Source: Straminergon stramineum
Taxonomy: Eukaryota > Streptophyta > Bryopsida > Hypnales > Calliergonaceae
NCBI GenBank assembly: GCA_963920665.1
Contig: OY987272.1
Span: forward strand, 2,423,001-2,487,000
DNA: 64,000 nt
Reading direction: 5' to 3'
A program made the position numbers and the translations under genes. Numbering within the stretch: the first letter of the stretch is position 1; each line of letters begins with the position of its first letter. Shown here one piece after another: positions 1 through 10,300 of the stretch. The notes under the pieces were generated by a model, which was given only the letters and a program-made list of their open reading frames with translations, was not told the DNA's origin and searched no databases.

Positions 1-122
1 AGCTTCAGCACACATCTATGAATAGGAAGTGATAGCAATGAAAGCATACACTGCGCCTAGGTAGCATGACAGAATCAGCTGACTCGGAGAAAATTCAGAC
101 ATTCCGTATAATCATTACACAC

Positions 123-2534
123 CTGTCTGGTCATGAAAGCAGCGAAATGCTGAACAGTCTTATCCAATTGCAAGTGCTTCAAGCCCGGAATCATCGTGGA
201 AAACGTGGCTAAATATCTGATTATAAGAAAATCTTTTTGGAGAAGATCATGAACCTTCGGATGCCGAACCTAAACAAAATCACCCGTAACAAAACATGAA
301 TAAGTCCATAAATTAGCGAGACCTTGGAATACGGCAAACAAAGGACGTGGAAACCGTCTCGCCGAGCAAACAACCAGGAACATTCCGCAAGGAAAACACG
401 AAAATTTGAAAACTAATAAAAATAAATCTGTGCTTGTAACTAGCCTTAAGAACTGTGTTATGAATACTTCATTTACCTTCACAGCAACAACTAGCGGAGG
501 ACCGTTTCCAGGAGGTTTCTTTAGTACAGCGCGATGGATCTGCGCAAAACCACAACCGCACAAAGATTCGGTATATTCAACCCCCTAAAAGTATAAAACA
601 ATCATAATTCAATACATGATGTCGAACAGACCATGCCCAATTGCTGTAACGTACATTGATGCACTCTAAACTATGATACATACCTGAGCGATGCTACCAG
701 ATGCCACGGGCTCCGGCTCAAACTCGTCAAATAATGCCTCGATAGGAACTCTAAAAGCTTTTTGCATAATTCTCCTCGTCTCCGCAAAGCTATGTTTAGG
801 CGCCTGCCAAACCAACATATAGATTATTACAACAGACAATATATTTACTGCAACAGTTCAGAAGATTCTCACGGGATAAATTATTGATTACTATTTAGTT
901 TAAAATTTCAAGCATACATTCACAAACCTGCATGTGAAGCCTAGACAGCTCATCGCAAACGTCTGCGGGGAAAATATCAGGACGCGTCGAAGCCCACTGT
1001 CCCCACTTAATGAACGCAGGACCTGGAGAACAGCCACGTAAGAAACCATGAAGAGATAAAAGTCAGTCCTCCCCCCCAAATCAAAGATTATAGATAATTA
1101 TATAAAAGATCAAGAAGTAAAGAAACGCCAAGCGGACGTCACATCGACCAGCCAATGAATACTCATTCGGACGTATTGTCAACATGAGATGAGGCAGGGA
1201 CAATAAATCTCAGGATATAGAGTTGTTACCAGCAGCTTCAAGTGACCACAGTAGAAGGTGCAACCAAAACCTCCGCAGCGGACCATCCGTGAGGTCGACA
1301 AAGGCCCCAACAAGAAGGGATGGCGTAAAGAGTGCCACCAAAAACATCACTCTGAACCATAATAAAACTCCTTCGACTGTCTTTCCCATCAAAAATCCAA
1401 CCAATAAAAAAGAAAGTAGATATCAGTAATTTGCCTCATTAGCCACAATATTACTCCATTGTACTCAAACTTGCACCTCCGCGTCCATGTCGGCGGGCAT
1501 GACAGCTAGTGCGGGAAAACATAAGAAAAGAAGTACATTCACATACCTCGTTAAACACCGACTTGAGGCTTGATTCCTGAGTCTGACTAGTCAACTCCCA
1601 ATTCCCATGAAGCTGCTCCGCCGAAGCGGGTGCCCTATGCCGTTGATGCAAAGCCTCGCCCACCAGCAAAGCCAATGATGGCAAAAGCACCTAAAGACAA
1701 GCAGCAGAGAAAATACATAGTCAAGTTCCTTCACGGAATCGACTTTTACGGATAATATACCCTAAAATCCTAGCACGTTCGAACAAAAGAATGATCCTAG
1801 CAAGGAACTAGCTAATAAGATTGAAAATACAACTTGAAGTAATTATAAGTTCAGTAGCAGAATTCAGTTCAATTGGCGTCTTAAGATAAAGGACGAATAT
1901 ATTTTTTAAATAAAAAATGAAGCACACAGTCCTCCCCACAACTGAAATCTGCCACTAAATAGGCAAGGATATGGTGATTGTGAGAACGAGCACCTGGACT
2001 GGGTAACCAAAAGCCACTAAAAAATCCCTGACCAGAGTAACAGTCCACGGAGAAGGTTGTAGACATATATACCTTACTTTTATTGTCAGCCAAACTAACA
2101 AACACGGCTGGTCTCCAATATAGTCCATCATGAAACTTTCGACGCGAAAACTCTCTCATGCCCTGTAAATGACTGTCGAATTCTTTCAAGCGCCATGCTT
2201 TCCAGACTTGAAATAAAGACAAATACCCCTCCTGACGTACAACCTGTACAGGGCATGCCCCTGTTAACCTTGGAGCTTCGGCCCCTGCAACAGTTCCCAA
2301 AGATCTCCACCTCGGCACTGAAAAGACCCTCCATGTCCCTGTTTGCGAAAAGCCGGCACGGATAAATGAAACTACAGAAGCCCGCTCATGACCATCAGGT
2401 AATCCTTTTCGATACTGCGTTGAAAAAACCCTCTTCACCATTCCAGCAACATCGTTGCAACCTGTTCGTCCTCGACCGCCTGAGCGATAGGAGCGGAAAA
2501 TCTGATCCAGTTTAGAAACAGGCAGGATACGCAT
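123..2534 (-). CDS. ABC1/ADCK-family atypical protein kinase, probably mitochondrial (3' end outside window)
   Basis: Seven coding exons are visible, in transcript order 2534-2073, 1690-1547, 1380-1230, 1022-928, 803-684, 539-477 and 269-123; their phases join to about 394 residues, and the gene continues off the left edge. ABC1/UbiB-family proteins are atypical kinase/ATPases linked to quinone and lipid metabolism in mitochondria and plastids. Seen in the sequence: a KxGQ-type motif (FIKWGQWASTRPDIFP) in exon 4, the alanine/glycine-rich loop PVASGSIAQ at the end of exon 5, IHRAVLK following it, and VAVKVRHP with the presumed catalytic lysine across exons 6 and 7. The rest of the kinase lobe (DFG-like part) lies outside. 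A hydrophobic stretch (VMFLVALFTPSLLVGAF) in exon 3 may be a membrane segment. The Arg/Ser-rich N-terminus starting MRILPVSK looks like a mitochondrial presequence. I chose this ATG because an acceptor lies just upstream and the longer frame opens only with TTG. By KWGQ it is nearest the ADCK2-like clade; the exact orthologue is uncertain. Confidence 0.88.
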
Positions 2535-3590
2535 GCCTGCAACCTCCACTGCAAACTTCAAGAGTTAAGTCCCCTTTAACCTCCGAAATTCACCAGAGTA
2601 TACACACTGAATCAAAATACCTAAAACTGGAACGAAAAAGACGCTTTATATCATAACAGAAGAGTTGCTGTAACAACTGGATTGAGATGTACTGGAGAAA
2701 CATCAGCCAATACAACAACAGATTGATGGCGCCCTCATTCCAACAAAAAACATAATATATAAATCATATCTCATTCCCTATATACCCAGGAAAAAAGGGA
2801 AACTCCTACAACTACGATCTAAAGTAAAAGCGCCCTTTAACTTTCAAAATTCACCCGACTAGACACTCCAAATCAATAAACCCCAAATGAATTCAATGTC
2901 ATATCTGAAGTCTTGATGTAAGGTCAGTACACCCAAAAGCAGCACTATATAGTGGTGCTGTACATTTGATGCACCTAAATGTAGAGATCTACTATACAGT
3001 GTCATTTTTCTTGGTGTGTTGATTTTTTATAGGACTTACCTTAGCAACTGGAATTAAAATGTGGTACAACAACATCAATGATCACAGAAAAATGTTTCAT
3101 GGTGCCCTAGTTCCAACATCAAAACGAAATCAAAACACCTACTAAAAAGAAAGAAAATTAAAAACCCACCCTCCCCACAGACCTAAATAAAGAAAATCCT
3201 ATAATGCTGGTCTGCAAAAGAATCCTTTCCACATCACTTCAAATTCAGTCACCAAACACAATCTGCTGCTCGATCATCCAAAACACAAACCAAAAACACC
3301 AAGAAACTTCAAACCTTCACAAATACTCACCTGCTAATCACATGCTCGCCTACCACCTCCGAACCCCTGAATGAACTTCACAAAATCCCGATCAGAAGCT
3401 CATGTAACGCAACAAAGAATTCGACGCAGATCGTCTCACCTCCGCCGCCACAATATTCCTCGGAAAACCAGAAAAAAAAGTCGAAAAAAAAGCCCCCCGA
3501 AATGTAAAGAGGTGTAAATTGAAAGAAAGATGAAGGAGAAGCAGGCGCACGCGGGGTGACTGGCAAGAGGTTTAATGCGCCATAGCCAAA
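2535..3590 (-). other. 5' leader and leader intron of the ABC1-family kinase gene
   Basis: A good donor (AGCAG then GTGAGTATTT, read on the minus strand) lies at 3330 and an acceptor (TTTGCAG) at about 2549, just before the start codon. I infer a non-coding first exon from about 3331 to 3580 and a leader intron of roughly 0.8 kb. The intron is AT-rich and contains no convincing reading frame. The open frames near 3378-3928 have no recognisable protein content and probably reflect GC-richer promoter/leader DNA. Confidence 0.5.
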
Positions 3591-3920
3591 ACCCTAAACG
3601 GAGATTTGGCGATGCAATTGCAAGGGAGCCCGGGACGCAAACGGTGGCAGAACAGGGAATGAAGGAGCTCTGGTGCTGCTGGCTGTTCTCGCAGTTCTGG
3701 AGATCGCGAGTGGGAAGGATGTTTCTCATTTTTTGGATGAAAAATGCTATAGAGGATGAAAAAGTGATGTGGGCGCCACGTTCTCGTTGCGGCGGTGGGT
3801 CGGTTTGGGCCACGTGGCTGCGCCTTTGCCGTTCCGGTGTTTCAGGTGCTGACGTTGCTGTCTTGGGGCTCAAGGCTGAAAGGCTTTTAACCGAAGGACG
3901 CTGCGGCGGTTATTCGGCAG

Positions 3921-4415
3921 ATGAATGAAAAAGAATCCTTTCATGTAGGACAAAAGTGCAATTGTTCATCCTTAGAATTTTGTACTCAGTCGTTCGACCT
4001 CTAATGAGTACTTTTGATTTTTTTAAAGTAGGTGAACTTTGCACACCTCTATGTTTTGAATCCCACTCATTGTTATATTTAATATTAACTCTAGATAGGC
4101 ACAGTCCATATGACCAAGGAAGTCATCAAAATACTTTGATTATTGGAATAATAGGTGCATTCTTTGTTTCCATTGAAGTCTTCTACATTGGGACAAACTA
4201 ATGACCATATAGTCATCCCTTTTGGAACTGTCTGACATCATCTACTTTTCACCAAAAAAAAGCATACTCATTGGAAGTCAAACTACTATAGAAGACCTCC
4301 TTGGCCTTTTTACAACAAAACTCCAAGGATGAATAGTTGCACTTTTGTCTTACTAGTAGGATTCTTTGTCATCCATTGGACAAAAAACATTTGTGTTGAT
4401 GTTTAAGGGTTGACC
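3921..4415. mobile_element. Foldback (long terminal inverted repeat) element, copy A
   Basis: The left flank (AAGAATCCTTTCATGTAGG, then ACAAAAGTGCAATTGTTCATCC) is matched, inverted, by the right flank around 4320-4375 (GGATGAATAGTTGCACTTTTGT, then AGGATTCTTTGTCATCC). The arms are imperfect and the right arm is longer. The same arm sequence recurs at 33410-33835 and from about 63695, so this is a dispersed non-autonomous DNA element. The centre (about 4080-4200) is extra sequence whose relatives lie near 26215-26300 and 63480-63625. No transposase frame is visible. End points are approximate. Confidence 0.65.
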
Positions 4416-4417
4416 TC

Positions 4418-5335
4418 TAAAGCCCCAAAGTCCTCTCAAAGCCACTTAGGATTTTAGGTAGGCTCCAATAATCTCAATTTTAGATGTGATTTTTTGAATT
4501 TTTTTTTAAAGATAGAAAAAACACATTAGCTTTATAAGAATATAATTTTTATTTCATTAGGTGGGTAGGGGCAAAAGTTATGCCATAATAAATACTTTTT
4601 TAAGTTCATTGGGCAACAAAACAAAACCATAAAAACTTGAAATAAATTTTTTTTTTTTAATTTGTTTCTCATACAATATATTTTTGTCCGCATGGAAAGC
4701 TTTGATATATTCCATTTGGATTAGTAATGTGAAAGTTATGGAGCTTCTTGTTTTGCATGCACTTATAGAAACTTCTTGAGAAAATAACATATTGTATTCA
4801 TTTCTTAATCTAATTTTTACAATTTTTGAAAAAAAACTAGTTCTATAGGCAATTTAGTATACTTGCTAGAATAATCTCATTGTTGGGGATTAATGTGTTT
4901 CAATTCCAACTTAGAGCTTTTAAGAATTTAGATTTTCTTTCAATCTTGTATTTACTTCTATTTAATAATTTTATAAAGAATGAAAATCAAATCTTTGTTT
5001 TCAAATTTCTTTTTCCTAGATTGTCAACTCAATTCTTCAATATAAACAGATTTTAATACCCAAATTGTAAGTTTAGAATACTTAAGGTCTTATAATTTAA
5101 TCAAGTAAGGTACCAAAAAAATTGGTTTCCTTTACTTCAAATGCAAATATCCTACAATCTACACAATGGACTAGTTTCTAAAATTTCTTCTACAAAGTTT
5201 CTTGATACTAGTCGATTAGAAGATCTTGCGGTTAGATTTGCTAAAAGAAAAAATTCTAAAGTTTCCGACAATTTGCAATAGGAATGGCAATTTTGAGGGT
5301 TTATTGATGAAAAAAAGACCTATGGACGTTACCCC
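4418..5335 (+). mobile_element. Dispersed about 0.9 kb non-autonomous element (family 2), copy A
   Basis: Almost the whole stretch can be aligned by eye with the reverse complement of 60078-61010 and partly with 21230-21895. Shared blocks include a CATTTGGATTAGT word near 4718, TGTGTTTCAATTCC near 4893 and TGTCAACTCAATTCTTC near 5021. The left end CCTCTAAAGCCCCAAAG resembles the left end CCTCTAAAGTTCCAAG of the 60 kb copy, which suggests short terminal inverted repeats. No long reading frame is kept. It directly abuts the foldback element on its left. Confidence 0.6.
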
Positions 5336-6300
5336 CTACAAGACAAATCCCATGACAATTTAATCAAACTTGAAAATCTTGAACTCTATATCTTCCATTT
5401 CTTCTTTGTATATGAGTGAATTTTTCTGGTTTTATTTTTGAAAGATGAAATCACACATCAACTATTTGTTATAAAATTTTCAATTTTTGGAGGAAACTTC
5501 TAATTACCATGAATTTTTGAAGGAAAAATAAAAAAATTCATATCAAATACAAATCATATTCAAAAATTAAAAAAACTCAATATAGAAGAACATTATTATA
5601 GCATTAGGTGAGATTGGAGGCCTCTACATGCGTGTTTTAGCTGTGTTCCAATGGATGCTCCCTTAAATAGTTGTCTAAGTTCCCCGTTCACAAATTCATT
5701 GTGAACATTGTAACTGTTGTATTGTGATTGGTGGTCTCATGGTCCTGCACTTATCCGCTCTTCAATCATCCTATGTGGCAGTCTCTTGACCACATCAAAT
5801 TTGTTCCCGTAGCACCCAACAACAAAGGCAGGCTCATGGGAACTGCTTGGGAACTTACAGGCATCCGATGCCCTCAAATATCTTGTAATGTATAGAACAT
5901 AATGGTACAAATTTTTTTTTGTATCATTCCATACTTAGAAATGGGATTATACATCCTCAACTTAAAAACTTTACAAAAATCCTTATTTTAAGGAATTTTT
6001 CAAAATTTCCAAGGAGAGTAGATACTACACTTCAAAGGTTTCATTTCATTAGCTTTGCAGAAAAGCCATAAAAATCATTATACACATCAAAATCAAGTTG
6101 TTAAAGGAGAAAAGCTCAAAAGTATTGGAATACATTAGATAGTGTACCACTTCTTTGATATATTATCCCATATAAAATTAAAATAAACATTAAAATATGT
6201 TGAACTTAACTCAACTCAATAATGTGGATATGACATCAATAAAGTTGCACAGAAAAAATAGGATGGAAATCATCCACTCTTCAATATGCACAAAGGTTGA
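5336..6300. other. AT-rich intergenic DNA, no gene seen
   Basis: Mostly AT-rich and broken by stops in all frames. A less AT-rich island at about 5590-5890 has no convincing protein match. I see no inverted ends or RNA gene here. Confidence 0.5.
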
Positions 6301-6359
6301 TGGATCATCCAAAGGACGTCCTTCCATGGTTAAAGAAAATCACAATTCCTAAAATCACC

Positions 6360-7348
6360 TCCATTCTTGGTGAGCTCTGATACCCATGCGAGGTTGTACG
6401 CGCGGTTGACCACTCCGTTCCCAGTGCGGTTTCTTTCAGTCTGTGCTTCATTCTGTCGTCTTCAAGCGGGAGGGTGCTTCCTCTCAATTGCTGCCGGATT
6501 TCCATGTTGAAGGCTGCGCATGGAGCTTCAGGGCACGATTTCTGGTGAGCTTGCAGCACATTGGGAATCAGTGGACCAAGAATGATTCTTGCAAAATTTG
6601 CAGAAGATCGAGTCTTCGTTTGAATTTCCCCGAAGCAATTGTAATCGCAGCGACGCTCATGAACCTTTTTCTTCCTTGATCGCCGTTCAAATGAAGTACC
6701 CTTCCCTGGATTTTGGGTTAGGGTTCATAAATGTCAAGCATAAGTCTCGCTGTTCGCATCTAATTTGATGTCCTGATTCCTAGCAATCACCGCTTAATAT
6801 GTAATGTGCTAGGGAAGTTCAGATAGTGGAGTCTGAAAGATGGTTCTGTCCTCTCGTTCGGGGATGTTGCGACAATGATGTTGGATTTTTTTTGGAAAAG
6901 TAGTTGAAAGGCATCGACAGCGATGGCCATGCGTTCATGGATCCGCGTTCTTCAGAATTGAATGAGTATTGAATGATCGCTCCAACTCGAGGCTTTAGGG
7001 TTTCTCATTCTTAGTCTGTTGCTTCTCTTTTTACTTGGTACAGTGTGGAATTTCTCTGGATAACCAATGCGCAGCATTCTTAGAGAGGATGACAATTTTT
7101 TGTTTGCCTTGTTCCACCCCCTGCAATATCTGGTTAGAATTGGAGCTACCGGTATTTGTTACTTGGGGATCGGGCACTTGATTTATGTGCGGACTAGATT
7201 CGTACTTGACGTTAATTCGTCAAAGTGGCTCTCAGTGCGTTGTATCAAAGGTGGAGGATCGATGAGCAGAGTTTGAGGATGAAAGATAGTCTGCTGAGCT
7301 CTTGTTTTGTATGATAGGATTTTCAAGATTGGCTTTTGAAGATTCAAT
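6360..7348 (+). promoter_or_regulatory. Probable promoter and 5' leader of the MINIYO homologue
   Basis: Base composition changes at about 6360 from AT-rich intergenic DNA to GC-richer sequence with many short frames but no recognisable protein. The first MINIYO codon is at 7349, so this kilobase most likely holds the transcription start and a leader, possibly spliced. I could not place the transcription start or a TATA box. Confidence 0.4.
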
Positions 7349-10300
7349 ATGACTTCTGTGGAACGAGTTGGTCAAGTTGGAGGTCAGAAGGAAGCTATTA
7401 ATGAGAATGCGAAGGAGGAGGTGAAGCCGCCTTACCAGCCTTTGAAGGTCCTGGGAGGAATTCGGGAAAAAGGGTTTGATGGCGATGGCGGAGCCGGTGG
7501 GAAGCCTGGGCGTGTCTCTTTGCCACAGCCGAGTGTTAGACCGTTCCCTGTTGCGCGCCATCGCTCTGAGGGCCCTGTAAGCTTCACTTCGCCCCTCGAG
7601 GATTGATACGTTGAAATTTAGGTTTGAATGCGGAAGTTGAATGGTGATGATATTTACGTTTTCAAAATCCTTATATCCTTATATTCTTTTCGGTTCCCGA
7701 AGTAGATCCCTTGTTACATCACTTCTGTGATTGACTTGCTGCTACGTTTTTAGTGCAATCTTGAATGGCTCAGGGTTTAGGGTTTAAGCTTCAGGATTCA
7801 GTTTTGATGAATGTTTCCTGATCCTTTCATGCGTACGGTAGATGTTTAAAATTAAGAAGAATCTCGTGTCACTAAGTTCTTTGAGTTGCTATGGCAGCAT
7901 TGGGCACCTCAACGGGAGCCTGAAACTGTTCCAATGCCGGATGATTTTGAAGAATTGGGCGCAGAGGGTCTGGCAGCTCTAGCCAAGCCACTTCTTCGAA
8001 AGAAAAAACCAACTCTGAATCTAAGTCGATGGAAGACTGAACGCAATTCCAAAGATACTGATCTCAAAGGCCCTAACCTGGATCTGGATAACTCCCCAAC
8101 TGTTGAAGAAATAAATCAAGTCGAGGAACTGGAAACTACACCTGTAGAATCCAGAATCGAGAGAGCTCCAGAAGCTGTTTCACGGCCAAGAGTTTCCTTC
8201 ACCTTACCGACTAAAAAGAGTGCAGGTTTTGAAGGTCCTACCTAAATTTGGTTTATTTTTTTATTTTTTGAACCGGTGTACTACCATGTTTCTATTGGTT
8301 TCATAGGATGTGCGTTGCTCTAATGAAATCTTATTGATGCTGCAGACGAAGTAACAGAAGTTCGTACCAAACCCGTAGAATACGCTGAATTATCTAGACT
8401 CAAAAGTGATTCCGGTGCGAGTAGTAGAGGAGTTGTCCGAGTTACTGGAGTGGAGACGGCAAGGTCTGATACCGAAGAAGAATCAATTGACGAAGAGAAT
8501 CGTGCCGCTATTGCGTCCATGTCCGCAGCTGAGGTTGCAGAAGCCCAAGATGAAATTATGAGCCGGCTGAAACCTGAAGTAGTAGAGATGTTGAGAACGA
8601 GAAGGCTGAAGAAAGGTTCGAAAGATCACAAAGAGGATGAGAAACGGGCCGATGCAGAATCGGTGGCAAAAATTGCAGGAGTGAGGGACGGATCACTTCC
8701 AGTGAAGAGCTCACATGCCCCTGAAACTCTAAAAAATCCCAAAACAGCAGCCAATTCTCTAGATACCGAGGAAATGAAGAAGCAGGGACCTGCTAATCAA
8801 CAGCCCATTGTCCCCAAGTTTGATCAAGCTTCAGGCTGGCCCAAATCTTGGACTGAGAGAGTAGAGGCTGTAAGGCTTCACAGGTTCGACATGGAAGGCC
8901 ACCTGGTGGCTATCGACGACGTACCGATTCAGGGAACCTCTGGAAAGTCTTTCTCACTTTAGCATACTGCATGGTGAAGTTTTTCATTGCGAGTATTGCT
9001 GGCACTACCCGTTAGTAGTGCTTTGGATGTCTCGATGTCTCGGAATGTGTGCGAATCTGCCCTTCAGGAAAATTATGGTGGGGAAAGGCTATTGGATAAT
9101 ATCATCTGTTTAGATCATGTAGTTTGCCTTTCTCAGTGAGTCCCCTTCAGACCTGCAATCAGTATTACAGTTACATATTTGTACACATGAACCATATTCA
9201 GCATCCAGACTAGAGTAGCACCTATGGTGGGATCGATCTTTGGATTGTATTAATAGTTTTCTGGTGTGTATATTAATTCAGATACTTCGCCCGATTTGCA
9301 ACAGTCAAATGTGCAAAACATTGCTGAGCGAGACTTCCTTCGGTCAGAAGGTGACCCTGCAGGAATGGGCTATACTCTGAAAGAGGCTGCCGATCTCGTT
9401 CGAAGCACGGTGAGTTAAGGGGGAAACTGAGATATCGCGGTTTTATTCTCTCTTCGCTGACATTGTCGGAACAATGGCCACTATCTCGTCCTTATCTTGT
9501 AATTATTTGATTTGATTTTGCAAATTGTAAGGCAAAATTTATGTAAGGCAGAATTTTTAGGTAGATGAAGATTTGCCATGTTTTGCGTCTTCTTTTGCTG
9601 GAGTAGATTTTGCATTCCGACCATTTGATTAGCTACATGACAGAAATTTTTTGAGGGAGGTGATAGTGTTGTATGAATCCAAGATTGTCTACGGTTTTCT
9701 ATTGGATTGATTTACTAATGGCAAGGGGTTGGTTTTCAGGTTGCAGGTCATAGAACGTTTGCTTTGCGCCTTATAGCGTCTGTACTTGAGAAGGCTGTGG
9801 TTGGACTCCAAGAACAGAAGACAAGATTGTTTTTGGATCAAAGACGGAGGACACTGGATGATGTCGATTGGCAGGCTGTATGGGCATACGCTCTAGGCCC
9901 TGAGCCTGGGTTAACTTTGACCTTGAGGTATTGATTCGTATACCTGTAGGAGGATAAGTTGGGTTTGTCTTTTTTTGTCCAATGATAGACCTGGGTACAT
10001 ATTCCAAGGTTGATTCAATTGTATGATATTTATTTTTGGCTTGTTTTCACTAGGCTTGCTTTGGACGACACCCATACAACTGTTGTTGTATCATGCGCAA
10101 AGGCTTTGCAGGCTCTGCTGAGCTGCTCGGCCAATGATGCTATCTTTGATCTTCATGAGGTGATTTTCGTACCTGTTCCAAGGGTATTCTACCCACTTTA
10201 AGTGAAAGAACATAGAAAATAGTGCCAATTATGACTGCTGGTATTTTATACTCAGCTGAAGTTAAAATGTGGCTACAAATTTAAAAACAGGATGAAATTT

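Noticed and set aside
1881..2128. Extension of the first ABC1-kinase exon past 2073
   Set aside because: The frame continues but a good donor (AAG then GTATATATG) at 2072 joins in phase to the next conserved exon; the extension has no family similarity.
3436..3928. Overlapping 117- to 145-codon frames on both strands
   Set aside because: No recognisable domain, biased composition, and position at the promoter/leader of the ABC1-kinase gene; more likely GC-rich regulatory DNA.
3956..4201. 81-codon plus-strand frame with similarity to a minus-strand frame at 63432-63620 (shared QGS.QN..IIG.IGAF)
   Set aside because: The similarity is explained by the repeated DNA in the centre of the foldback elements; the two frames diverge outside it and neither has a known domain.
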